From NCBI GenBank assembly GCA_964462585.1, contig CAYXAK010000002.1, positions 11,215 through 75,214 on the forward strand: a DNA stretch of 64,000 nucleotides, given 5' to 3'. The position numbers and the translations under genes are program-made. Positions 32,691-42,100 of the stretch are shown here, piece by piece (within the stretch, counting starts at the first letter, position 1; each line of letters starts with the position of its first letter). This DNA comes from Halarsenatibacter sp964462585. Its GTDB lineage: Bacteria; Bacillota; Halanaerobiia; Halanaerobiales; Halarsenatibacteraceae. The notes beneath the pieces are model-generated. The model had not been told where the DNA came from, searched no databases, and saw nothing but the letters and a program-made list of their open reading frames with translations.

Positions 32691-34103
32691 GTGAGTGAAA
32701 ATGAAAATACCGGACAGATAGTTCAGGTCATAGGTCCGGTGGTAGATGTTGAATTTCCGCCCGGAGAGCTGCCCGATATATATAATGCTATCATCGTGAA
32801 GGATGAGGAGAAGGATGTCGACCTCACCTGTGAGGTCATGCAGCAGCTGGGTGACAACCGTGTCCGCGCTGTTGCAATGGACAATACCCACGGACTGGTC
32901 CGGGGCATGAAAGTTGTGGACCAGGGCGAGCCCATTTCGGTGCCCGTGGGGGAAGAGGTGCTGGGCAGAATATTCAACGTGCTCGGTGATACCATAGATG
33001 ATGCCGGCCCGGTGGAGGCTGAGGAACACAAACCGATCCACCGCGAACCGCCTGCCTATGATGAGCAGTCAACCAGCACCGAGATCTTCGAGACCGGAAT
33101 CAAAGTTGTCGACCTTCTGGCACCATATGCCGAGGGCGGCAAAGTCGGCCTGTTCGGCGGTGCCGGTGTGGGTAAGACCGTACTTATTCAGGAACTGATC
33201 AACAATATCGCCATCGAGCACGGAGGGCTTTCAGTCTTCTCCGGTGTGGGCGAGAGAACCAGAGAGGGTAACGATCTCTGGCTGGAATTTCAGGAGGCCG
33301 ACATACTGGACAAAGTTGCTCTGGTCTTCGGTCAGATGAATGAGCCCCCGGGAGCGAGGATGAGAGTCGGACTTTCCGGTCTGACCATGGCCGAGCATTT
33401 CCGCGATGAGTTCGGACAGGATGTGCTGTTATTTATCGACAATATCTTCCGCTTTATCCAGGCCGGTCAGGAGGTATCGGCCCTGCTGGGTCGTATGCCC
33501 TCGGAGGTGGGCTATCAGCCCACACTGGCCCAGGATGTGGGTGCACTGCAGGAGAGGATAACCTCCACAGAAAAGGGCTCGATCACCTCGGTGCAGGCCA
33601 TATATGTGCCGGCAGATGACCTGACCGACCCCGCTCCGGCCAGCATTTTTGCTCACCTGGACTCCACAACAGTTCTGTCCAGGCAGCGGGCCGAGCAGGG
33701 ACTCTATCCGGCCGTTGACCCCCTTGATTCCACCTCCTCCATTCTCGACCCCAGAATTGTGGGCGAGGATCACTATAATACAGCCCGAGAGGTGCAGGAG
33801 GTCCTTCAGCGTTACGAGGATCTCCAGGATATCATCGCCATACTGGGTATGGAGGAGCTCTCCGAAGAGGACAGGGTGGTGGTCAACAGGGCCCGGCGCA
33901 TAGAGCGCTTTCTCTCCCAGCCCTTCTTCGTGGCCGAGCAGTTCACCAATGTTTCCGGTGAATATGTGCCCATAGAGGAAACGGTCCGCGGCTGTCAGGA
34001 GATTCTGGAGGGCGAGCACGATGATCTGCCCGAGGAAGCCTTCTACATGGTCGGGACCATAGACGACGTGCTGGAAAAAGCAGAAGAAGTCGGAAGTCGG
34101 TGA
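32691..34103 (+). CDS. atpD: ATP synthase F1 subunit beta
   Basis: Catalytic subunit of 470 residues. P-loop GGAGVGKTVLIQEL near residue 155, catalytic-glutamate region GVGERTREGNDLW, Walker B LLFIDNIFRF and the DELSEED-type segment LGMEELSEEDRVVV. GTG start ten bases after AAAGGAGG. As usual in F-type operons it lies between gamma and epsilon. Confidence 0.98.
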   Translation: MSENENTGQIVQVIGPVVDVEFPPGELPDIYNAIIVKDEEKDVDLTCEVMQQLGDNRVRAVAMDNTHGLVRGMKVVDQGEPISVPVGEEVLGRIFNVLGDTIDDAGPVEAEEHKPIHREPPAYDEQSTSTEIFETGIKVVDLLAPYAEGGKVGLFGGAGVGKTVLIQELINNIAIEHGGLSVFSGVGERTREGNDLWLEFQEADILDKVALVFGQMNEPPGARMRVGLSGLTMAEHFRDEFGQDVLLFIDNIFRFIQAGQEVSALLGRMPSEVGYQPTLAQDVGALQERITSTEKGSITSVQAIYVPADDLTDPAPASIFAHLDSTTVLSRQRAEQGLYPAVDPLDSTSSILDPRIVGEDHYNTAREVQEVLQRYEDLQDIIAILGMEELSEEDRVVVNRARRIERFLSQPFFVAEQFTNVSGEYVPIEETVRGCQEILEGEHDDLPEEAFYMVGTIDDVLEKAEEVGSR

Positions 34104-34109
34104 TAGCTG

Positions 34110-34544
34110 ATGGCTGAGAAGATCATGCTGGAGGTAATTACACCCGAGCAGGTGGTCTACGAAGACGAGGTGGAGATGGTGGTGGCCCGGGCTATCGATG
34201 GTGATATCGGCATCATGGCCGGACATACACCTCTGGTCACCTCGCTGGAAACAAGTGTGATGAATATCGATACCGGCTCGGAGGAGATTCCAGTTCCCAT
34301 CAGCGACGGCTTTATGGAGGTCAAGCCGGATAAGATAAGCATCATCGTCAGGACAGCGGAGCTGCCGAAAGAGATAGATGTGGAAAGGGCCCGCCAGGCC
34401 AAGGAGAGGGCCCAGCGCAGACTGCGCGAGGAGCGCTCTAGAATCGATGAGGCCAGAGCAGAGGCCGCCCTGGAGAGAGCCAAGGCCAGATTGAGGGCGG
34501 CAGAGGACGGCAAGAAACATCTCAACTACTCTTCCGAAGAATAA
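34110..34544 (+). CDS. atpC: ATP synthase F1 subunit epsilon
   Basis: Rotor subunit that can inhibit ATP hydrolysis. 144 residues: an N-terminal beta sandwich (LEVITPEQVVYEDEVEMVV; GDIGIMAGHTPLVTSLE) and a two-helix C-terminal domain (IDVERARQAKERAQRRLREE). Last gene of the operon, 6 nt after atpD and followed by a strong terminator. Confidence 0.95.
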   Translation: MAEKIMLEVITPEQVVYEDEVEMVVARAIDGDIGIMAGHTPLVTSLETSVMNIDTGSEEIPVPISDGFMEVKPDKISIIVRTAELPKEIDVERARQAKERAQRRLREERSRIDEARAEAALERAKARLRAAEDGKKHLNYSSEE

Positions 34545-34591
34545 ATAGAAGAATATAAATAAGAATATAACAGAAGATAATGATGCAAGGG

Positions 34592-34620
34592 GGCCGCCTG
34601 CGGGCGGCCTTTTAATTTTT
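34592..34620 (+). terminator. Intrinsic terminator of the atp operon
   Basis: GGCCGCC (34592-34598) pairs with GGCGGCC (34603-34609), 4-base loop, followed by TTTTAATTTTT. The rest of the 316-base interval to murA (34545-34860) holds the promoter below and otherwise nothing recognisable. Confidence 0.92.
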
Positions 34621-34680
34621 ATTGAAGCGGTTGTTTTCCCCGCCATACTGCTATTTTAGTCCCAGCTCAGCAGATAGGGG

Positions 34681-34709
34681 TGAAAAAAGGCATCCATCTG
34701 TGATATAAT
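34681..34709 (+). promoter_or_regulatory. Promoter upstream of murA
   Basis: TATAAT at 34704-34709 preceded by TGA gives an extended -10 (TGATATAAT, 34701-34709). The -35 position 17 bases upstream reads TGAAAA (34681-34686), a weak match. The leader to murA would be about 145 bases. Confidence 0.55.
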
Positions 34710-34860
34710 ATATAATGTCAGCATGGAATCTGACAGCAGAGCAGAGATGACGGAGATCACATTTTTAAAAGGAATCTGTCCGTAAATCTAGAATATAACT
34801 AAAATAACGGCAAGAATGTAACTGTAGTTGACATAAAAAAGCAGGAAAGGAGAATTTCAG

Positions 34861-36135
34861 GTGGACAAATTCTACATAGAGCAGAGCATCCCTCTGGCAG
34901 GAGAGGTGAAGGTTAGCGGGGCCAAAAATGCCGCTCTGCCCATTATAGCAGCAGCTTTACTTCCGGACTCCCCCTGTAAGCTGGATGATATTCCCGATCT
35001 CAGGGATGTTAATCACCTCTCACAGATTCTGGAGGGAATGGGAGCCCGGGTGGAATATGGCCCTAACAGCCTGGAGATCGATCCCCGCAGTGTCGATGAG
35101 TTTGAGGCCGACCCTGAACTGGCTCAAAAGCTGAGAGCCTCCTATTATATACTGGGAGTGATGCTGGCCAAAACCGGCCGGGCCCGCACGAGCCTGCCCG
35201 GCGGCTGTAAGATAGGAAACCGCCCCATAGACCTTCATCTCAAGGGTTTTCGAGCCCTGGGGGCCGAGGTGGAGATTGAGAAGGGCACTGTGGAAGTGAG
35301 AGCCGATAATCTCAGGGGCAGCGATATATACCTGGACTACCCCAGCGTGGGAGCCACCATAAATATCATGCTGGCCGCCTCCCGGGCTGAGGGCAGGACT
35401 GTGATCGAGAACGCCGCCCGTGAGCCCGAGATCGTCGACCTGGCCAACTTCCTCACGGTTATGGGAGCTGAGATCAAAGGTGTGGGTACAGATGTGATCA
35501 AGATTGAGGGTGTGGATGAGATGCACGGTGTTGAGCATGAGATCATACCCGACCGCATCGAGGCCGGCACCTATATAATTGCCGGGGCTCTGGCCGGCGA
35601 GGATGTCTTTGTCCGCAACGTTCTGGACGAGCATTTGAAACCACTGCTGGCCAAGCTGCGGGAGATGGGAGTGGAGATCCAGCAGGATATCTCCGGTGTG
35701 AGAGTCTCCCGACCTGAAACCCTAAATTCCGTCGATGTGAAGACACTGCCCTATCCCGGCTTCCCCACCGACCTGCAGGCCCAGATGATGGTTCTGCTCA
35801 CCCAGGCGGAGAGCAGCAGTGTGGTAACAGAGACAGTCTGGGAGGACAGGTTCTCACATGTGGAGGAGCTGAACAGGATGGGAGCCAGGATAAAGCTCGA
35901 TGATAATTCTGCCCTCATCACACCTGCCGGTCTGGAAGGAGCAGAGGTTACAGCTCCCGACCTCAGAGCCGGTGCAGCTCTGATACTGGCCGGGCTGATA
36001 GCAGAGGGAGAGACTGTGATCAAAGAGATCAGCCATGTGCGCCGGGGTTATGAGAGAGTGGTAGAGAAAATAAATGGCCTGGGTGGAAGCATGGAGCAGA
36101 TAAAGGATCGCAAAAACCAGGTAACTACGGCATGA
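34861..36135 (+). CDS. murA: UDP-N-acetylglucosamine 1-carboxyvinyltransferase
   Basis: First committed step of peptidoglycan synthesis, adding enolpyruvate to UDP-GlcNAc. Two-domain EPSP-synthase fold of 424 residues. SGAKNAALPIIAAALL near the start, the PEP-reacting Cys116 in LPGGCKIGNRPIDLH, and FPTDLQAQMMVLL near residue 305 are the expected motifs. With cysteine present the protein should be fosfomycin-sensitive; that is general knowledge of the family. GTG start with AAAGGAG eight bases upstream. Confidence 0.96.
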   Translation: MDKFYIEQSIPLAGEVKVSGAKNAALPIIAAALLPDSPCKLDDIPDLRDVNHLSQILEGMGARVEYGPNSLEIDPRSVDEFEADPELAQKLRASYYILGVMLAKTGRARTSLPGGCKIGNRPIDLHLKGFRALGAEVEIEKGTVEVRADNLRGSDIYLDYPSVGATINIMLAASRAEGRTVIENAAREPEIVDLANFLTVMGAEIKGVGTDVIKIEGVDEMHGVEHEIIPDRIEAGTYIIAGALAGEDVFVRNVLDEHLKPLLAKLREMGVEIQQDISGVRVSRPETLNSVDVKTLPYPGFPTDLQAQMMVLLTQAESSSVVTETVWEDRFSHVEELNRMGARIKLDDNSALITPAGLEGAEVTAPDLRAGAALILAGLIAEGETVIKEISHVRRGYERVVEKINGLGGSMEQIKDRKNQVTTA

Positions 36136-36151
36136 GGAGGAAATTCCTTAG

Positions 36152-37192
36152 ATGTTTAATCTGAATTTAAATCTTTCGCCCAAAATAGGCATAGATCTTG
36201 GCACAGCCAATGTGCTGGTTTACAAGAAGGGAGAGGGAATTGTTCTGCAGGAGCCTTCTGTGGTGGCCATGAATGAAAACCAGGAGAAGCCGCTGGCGGT
36301 GGGAGAGGAAGCCCATCGCATGCTGGGCCGAACTCCCGGCAATATAGTCTCCACCCGCCCTCTCAAGGATGGAGTTATAGCCGATTTTGAGATAACCGAG
36401 ATCATGCTCAAGCGCTTCATATCCAAGGTGACAAAGAGAAGGCCCTTTTTTAAGCCGGAGATAATGGTCTGCATCCCGGTGGGTATAACCGAGGTCGAAC
36501 GCCGGGCTGTGGAGGAAGCGGCAGGCCAGGTTGGAGCCAGCAAAACCTATCTGATCGAGGAGGCCCTGGCCGCTGCTATCGGGGCCGGGCTGCCGGTGGC
36601 CGAGCCCAGCGGCAGCATGATAATAGATATAGGTGGAGGCACGGCGGAGATAGCCGTCATCTCACTGGGCGGTATAGTCGTCAGCGAGTCACTGCGCCTC
36701 GGCGGAGATACGCTCGATGAAGATATAGTCCGCTTTGTGCGCGAAAATTACAATATGGTCATAGGCACCAACACGGCCGAGGAGATAAAATTTGAGATAG
36801 GCTCGGCCATGGTCATAGATGAGGATAAATCATTTGAGATTAGAGGCAGGGATCTCATGTCAGGTCTTCCGCGCAATCAGGAGATCAAGGCAAGTGAGAT
36901 AAAAAATGCCATGTCCGAAACTATTGAGACCATAGTGGATGCGGTGCGCAGTGTGCTGGAGCGCACGCCTCCCGAGCTATCCTCCGATATCATGGACAGA
37001 GGTGTGCTGATGACCGGAGGGGGATCGCTGCTGGAGAATATGGACAGGCTCCTATCCGAGGAGACCGGTGTGCCCGTCTGTCAGGCCGAAGATCCCATGA
37101 CCTGTGTGGCCCGGGGCACCGGCCAGGCACTGGAGGAGATGGATGAGCTGCAGGATATAATCTATGAGAAGCAGAAGAAGTCCTACAAATAA
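36152..37192 (+). CDS. mreB: Rod-shape determining actin homologue MreB/Mbl
   Basis: Membrane-associated actin-like filament that guides lateral wall synthesis. 346 residues: N-terminal IGIDLGTANVLVYKKG (phosphate 1), RPLKDGVIADFEITE, IIDIGGGTAEIAVISLGG (phosphate 2) and GVLMTGGGSLLENMD (adenosine motif). The short amphipathic start MFNLNLNLSPK may bind membrane. The neighbourhood murA then mreB resembles the Mbl locus of Bacillus, so it may be Mbl; the two cannot be told apart by eye. Confidence 0.94.
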   Translation: MFNLNLNLSPKIGIDLGTANVLVYKKGEGIVLQEPSVVAMNENQEKPLAVGEEAHRMLGRTPGNIVSTRPLKDGVIADFEITEIMLKRFISKVTKRRPFFKPEIMVCIPVGITEVERRAVEEAAGQVGASKTYLIEEALAAAIGAGLPVAEPSGSMIIDIGGGTAEIAVISLGGIVVSESLRLGGDTLDEDIVRFVRENYNMVIGTNTAEEIKFEIGSAMVIDEDKSFEIRGRDLMSGLPRNQEIKASEIKNAMSETIETIVDAVRSVLERTPPELSSDIMDRGVLMTGGGSLLENMDRLLSEETGVPVCQAEDPMTCVARGTGQALEEMDELQDIIYEKQKKSYK

Positions 37193-37216
37193 TCTGGGAA
37201 ATGAGGTCTGGTAGCC

Positions 37217-39070
37217 TTGCTGCAAAAAAAGTCGGCATACAGGATAACCCTTGTGATGATTGTGATGGCAGCCGTCCTGATCGCTTCCGGGGCGGTTTCT
37301 GTTTCTGCCCGTGACGATACGATGGCGCTCGATGATGTACAGCCGGGAATGAGCGGGAGCGGCCGCACCGTATTTTCCGGTGTTGATATCGACGAATTCG
37401 ATTTTGAAGTCATAGATGTGCTCAGAGACTTTGAACCCGGTCTGGATCTGATACTGATATATCTATCCGGTGAGAGGATTGAGGAGAGCGGAGGTGTGGC
37501 CTCCGGCATGAGCGGAAGCCCCATCTATGTCGACGATCAGATCATAGGGGCCATCTCCTACGGCTGGGCCGCTTCAGATAACAGGTATGCCCTGGCAACT
37601 CCTATTGAGCCGATGCTCGATCTTTTGGATGATGGAGAAGAGGTGGAGGATGCCGGGGTGGAGGAGCTTCCCGGAATTTCGACTCCTCTGGTGGCTTCCG
37701 GACTTTCAGGCCGCCGGCTGGAGAAGCTGGAGGATGAGATGGAAGATTATTTTCACAGCGATTTTGAGGTCATCCCCTCGGGTGAGGAACCCCGACTCGA
37801 GCCCGATGAATATCCCGAGCTGGAGCCGGGCAGCGCCATCTCGGTTCAGCTGGCCCGGGGAGATGTAAGTATAGCCAGCATAGGCACGCTGACCTACCGG
37901 GAGGGGAATAATATCGTGGCCATGGGTCACCCCTTCACACACCGGGGAGATGTGAATTTCCTGCTGGGGCAGGCCCATATCAGCTCGATCATCCCCGGCG
38001 ATATGCCCTTTAAACTCGGCTCACCCCTCCCGCAGCCTGTTGGTATGGTGAGCCAGGACAGGGGAGCAGGACTGGGCGGTGGGCTGGATTTCTTCCCCCG
38101 GGTTGTCCCCCTGAGAGTGGCGGTTGAGGATGAGGACAGAGAGGTCAGCACCAGCAAGGATGTCCAGATAGTTAAGGATGAGGAACTGCTGCAGTCGCTG
38201 CCCACACTGATCTCGCTCCAGGTGCTCGATGCCAGCCTGGATCGGATCGGCAGCGGCACAGCTGAGACCGAGCTCTCCATCATGGCCAATGAGCTGGAGG
38301 GTGTCGTTCTCACACGCGATAATATGTTCTACAGCCAGTCAGATATCGCCGCCCGCAGCCTGCGCGATCTGCAGGATCTTATGGATATAATAAACTTCAA
38401 CCCCTTTATGGATGCCGATCTATTCGATATAGAGCTGGAGGTCACCGTCCGGGATGAGGACCGTGTGGCTCTAATTCAGGAAGCCGAGATCGATGAGGAT
38501 GGTGAAGAGATCCATCCCGGTGAAGAGATCGATCTCAATGTTATGCTGCGTCCCTACCGGCAGGAACCGCTGGAGAAGCAGATCTCTCTGGAGATACCCG
38601 AGGATATAAGTCCGGGGCCGGCCAGCCTCTCCATCTTCGGTGGAGCCACAGGTCAGCATTATGCCGAGCCTGCGGAGGAATTTGAGGATACACTATCAGC
38701 TTCATTTGAGGGCTATACCGATCTGGAGCCGATGCTCGAGGACTTTGTTAACAGCCCCCGCAACAACGATCTGGTCATGGAGATATACCCCGGCTATCCC
38801 GGTGTGCAGCACTGGGAGCCGGAAGAAGAGGAACCGGAAGAGGAGGAAGAGGAACCGGAAGAGGAGAGACCTGAGCCTGAGGAGCCGGATGAACCCGAGG
38901 AGCCAGAAGAGGAAGTCGAGGAGATGCCTCCGGAAGAGCCGGAGGAGAGAATCAGAGAGATAGAGGAGACTGACTATGTTCTGGAGGGCAGTCTCTATAT
39001 AGATTTTACAGTAACAGAGAGAAATTCCCGGACGGACGAGGAGGATGACCATAACGATAATGATAGATAG
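37217..39070 (+). CDS. SpoIVB-like (S55) exported serine protease domain protein with acidic Pro/Glu tail
   Basis: Exported protein of 617 residues. Signal sequence at about 6-32 (ending VSVSARD). A protease-like segment has GVASGMSGSPIYV with Ser99 and Ser101, followed much later by NIVAMGHPFTHRGD with His near 237; these resemble the Ser and His motifs of the S55 peptidase SpoIVB but occur in reversed order. A second half of beta-type sequence follows, then about 55 residues of Glu and Pro repeats (near 535-590). No PDZ domain was evident. TTG start ten bases after GAGG. Whether it is an active protease is unknown. It sits between mreB and tamB. Confidence 0.62.
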   Translation: MLQKKSAYRITLVMIVMAAVLIASGAVSVSARDDTMALDDVQPGMSGSGRTVFSGVDIDEFDFEVIDVLRDFEPGLDLILIYLSGERIEESGGVASGMSGSPIYVDDQIIGAISYGWAASDNRYALATPIEPMLDLLDDGEEVEDAGVEELPGISTPLVASGLSGRRLEKLEDEMEDYFHSDFEVIPSGEEPRLEPDEYPELEPGSAISVQLARGDVSIASIGTLTYREGNNIVAMGHPFTHRGDVNFLLGQAHISSIIPGDMPFKLGSPLPQPVGMVSQDRGAGLGGGLDFFPRVVPLRVAVEDEDREVSTSKDVQIVKDEELLQSLPTLISLQVLDASLDRIGSGTAETELSIMANELEGVVLTRDNMFYSQSDIAARSLRDLQDLMDIINFNPFMDADLFDIELEVTVRDEDRVALIQEAEIDEDGEEIHPGEEIDLNVMLRPYRQEPLEKQISLEIPEDISPGPASLSIFGGATGQHYAEPAEEFEDTLSASFEGYTDLEPMLEDFVNSPRNNDLVMEIYPGYPGVQHWEPEEEEPEEEEEEPEEERPEPEEPDEPEEPEEEVEEMPPEEPEERIREIEETDYVLEGSLYIDFTVTERNSRTDEEDDHNDNDR

Positions 39071-39127
39071 AACCGGGGTCCTCCTCAGTTCGCTCTAACC
39101 GGGTTTTAAGTGGGAGGCCCTGATGAG

Positions 39128-42100
39128 ATGAGCTGGAAAAAAATTGTTCTGATGCTCTTGCTGCTATCAGCAATTGTGGGCATCCCATATCAAATCTATA
39201 TGAGCGGTCGGCTGCAGGAATGGGAAGATGAGGCAGTGCAGCAGCTCGAACAGAGGTTCGAAGCAGAGCTGGAATACGAGGATGTCAGCTTTTTGCCCCT
39301 CAACAGGCTGACGATCAGCGGGCTGGAGTTCAGCAGCGAAGAATTTTCCGCCCGTGTGCCGGAGCTGGAGCTCTATTACGATTTCGATCGTTTTTTGTCC
39401 CGGCTCTACCGGGAGAGGCTCGATATTGATCTCATACCGGCCCTGATCGACAGCCTGGAGGTGATAAAGGCTGAGGGCGCTGCCTTTTATTTGCATTTTT
39501 CCGATGAGGATAATCTCCATCTGACCGAACCACCTGAGGAGTTTCTCTTCCATCCCGATCTGATCTGGGATCATCTTCCCTCACTGCCCCGGGGGGCTGA
39601 GCTTCTGCTGGCTGATTCCACACTCACCTACCGCGATGCTTTCGGCCAGGTCAGCATTGACAATCTGCGCCTGGAGGGGTACAGCCCCGGACGCAGCCGC
39701 CTGGAGATGGCTCTGGCCGGAGATATTGAGTTAGCAGGCCTGGAGTACGGGGATTACAGTTTCCAGAATAAGCTGACAGCCTCAGATCTTACAGTTAAGG
39801 GAATTATCGATGAACAGAGCTGGCAGATGGATATGAATCTGAATTTAGTGAGCGCAGATGAACTTCTGAAGCCCTTCCTGCAGGATCTGGATTACAGTGC
39901 AGCCGGTTTTGATCTCGCCAATCTGGAGGTGGAGACCGATCACCTCCAGTCTCTGGCTGCCAGCATACAGGGCCATGGCAGCGAGATCGATGATATGCAG
40001 ATAGATGGCAGCGGCGGCTTTGAGCGCCTGGCTCTGCCCGGCCTCGATATCGAGGATCTCAACTGGGAGGTCAGCTATGACGATAATGAGGGAATTCTTT
40101 TTCTGCCCGGCCTGGATTTTCAGCTGAACGGAGACCCTGTGAGAGCAGATGGTCATCTTTCTCTGCGGGCTCCGGGCGAGGATTTTGCCCTGGAGCTGGA
40201 GGGAGATAGTTTAGATCTGGGAAGCTTTGTGGATTTTCTGCCGGAGGATTTGAGGGCGGAGCTGGATGATAATGATATTGGTTTTGAGCCGGGCCAGGCC
40301 GGCCTGAATATCAGGGCTGCCGCCGGTGAGAGCGGACCCGAGGCCTCACTGCAGATCGATCTTGAAGGCCTTTCTGTCAGGGGTGAGGAGATGACGGGTG
40401 AGATATCTGCTGCCTGGCAGGAGGGCAGGTTGATTGTCGATGAGGGCAGGTTGAATTTCCTGGAGTCCGGAGGTAAAGCAAAGGGGCATGAATCCCTGAG
40501 CTTTTCAGGGCGCCTCGACACTGCCGAGATGCTCTACAATTTCTCACTGCAGACTGAAGATTTTGGCCTGGATCTGCTGCATTCGATACTGCCCGACGGC
40601 ATGATAGCTGAAGGCGGTGAATTCTGGCCGGAGACGGGCGCACTCGATCTTTCAGCCCGGATAAGCGGCAGCGGCCTGAGTGCTGAGGATATGCAGGCCC
40701 ATATCGAGACCGATCTCAGCGATTTGAGCTTTGCTGACCTGCCCGGAGGATCGGCTCACGGTGAGTTCTGGTACAGCCAGGGTTCTCTCGAAATAAGTTT
40801 TCTCGAGCTCGACACTGACCTGGGGCGGGGCAGGCTTTCAGGTGAGCTGGATTTAAATGAAGAGAGCTTCGATATCTGGTTTGATACCGATAGGCTGGAA
40901 CTGCCTACACTTGCCGGATATGTGGATGCGGAGGAGTCTGATCGGATAGCGGGTGAGGCCGAAGTATCGGGGAGGATCAGCGGCGATTTTGCCGAACCCG
41001 AGCTCTCCTCCACAGTGCACGTGCCCGGAGCTGATATTTACGGTATGGAGATCGTGGAAGGTCGAGGTGAGCTGAGATACAGCCCCTCCCGCCAGGAATT
41101 TGTGCTCGACGATCTGGTCTTTGCAAGCCGCAGTGCCAGGGTCATCAGCCAGGGCAGTCTCGATATCTCTCCCGGGACTCCAAAGCTGGACCTGGAGCTG
41201 TCGGTGGAAGGACTCACCTATGAATATATAAATGAGCTCTTCCAGATAGCCCTCCCGCTCAGCGGTGATGTGGGAGGCACAGTCGATATAGAGGGCCCCC
41301 TGGATGATATACGGGTCAGATCGGATGCCCGTTCGGAGAGCACGGTATTTTCACCCGATTTTGTCGATGATTATGAGCTGGCCTTCAAAAATTCCCGGGC
41401 CAGCTTTTTCTGGAGTCAGGATGAGCCCTTTCAGGTCGAAGACCTGTATATGGAGAGAGATAACGCTGTCTTTACCATGAACGGAGATTTTGCCGAAGAT
41501 GATTTTTCCGTGGACTTTGTGCTCGAGAATTATATGCTGGAACATCTGGCCGACACGCTGCCCGATTTCGATGAGGATGTGGCCGGCCGGGCCAGTATCA
41601 GGGGAGAGGCTTTCGGCCTCTATGAGGACCCCGGGGCTTCTGTCAGCTTTCTGCTGCAGGATATGGTCTGGCAGAATTATGAGCTGGGCCAGCTTGAAGG
41701 TGAGGGCAGCTACGAAAGTGAAGCTCTGGAGATGAGCTCGGGACTCTGGCAGCCGGGTTCAGGTTCAGTGCGGATAGATGGCAGAGCTGAGGAGCTGATG
41801 GCCGACCCCTCTCTGGATTTCAATCTCGATCTCTCCGATCTGGAACTCGAGTATTATCTGAATAAATTTGGATATGAACTGGCGATGGAGCTGCCCTACA
41901 GCCTGGATGGTAATGTGGATGTAGGGGGCAGCCTTGAGGATCCTCTCGCTGATGTGGATATCACAATGGCCGGTGATGGATTCGGCTGGGGTGAGGTTAA
42001 TCTCAGCGGCCGGATCAGCGACAGCTATGATCTCTCACTGTTTGGTTCCGGACTCGAGCTCGAACATCTATCCGATATATTCTCCACCGGTGAGGTGGAA

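Noticed and set aside
33429..34646. Long minus-strand frame opposite atpD and atpC
   Set aside because: Antisense to two highly conserved genes and through the terminator; no protein family features.
34828..34833. TTGACA before murA as a -35 box
   Set aside because: The position 17 bases downstream reads AGAATT and overlaps the ribosome site; the extended -10 at 34701-34709 is a better promoter.
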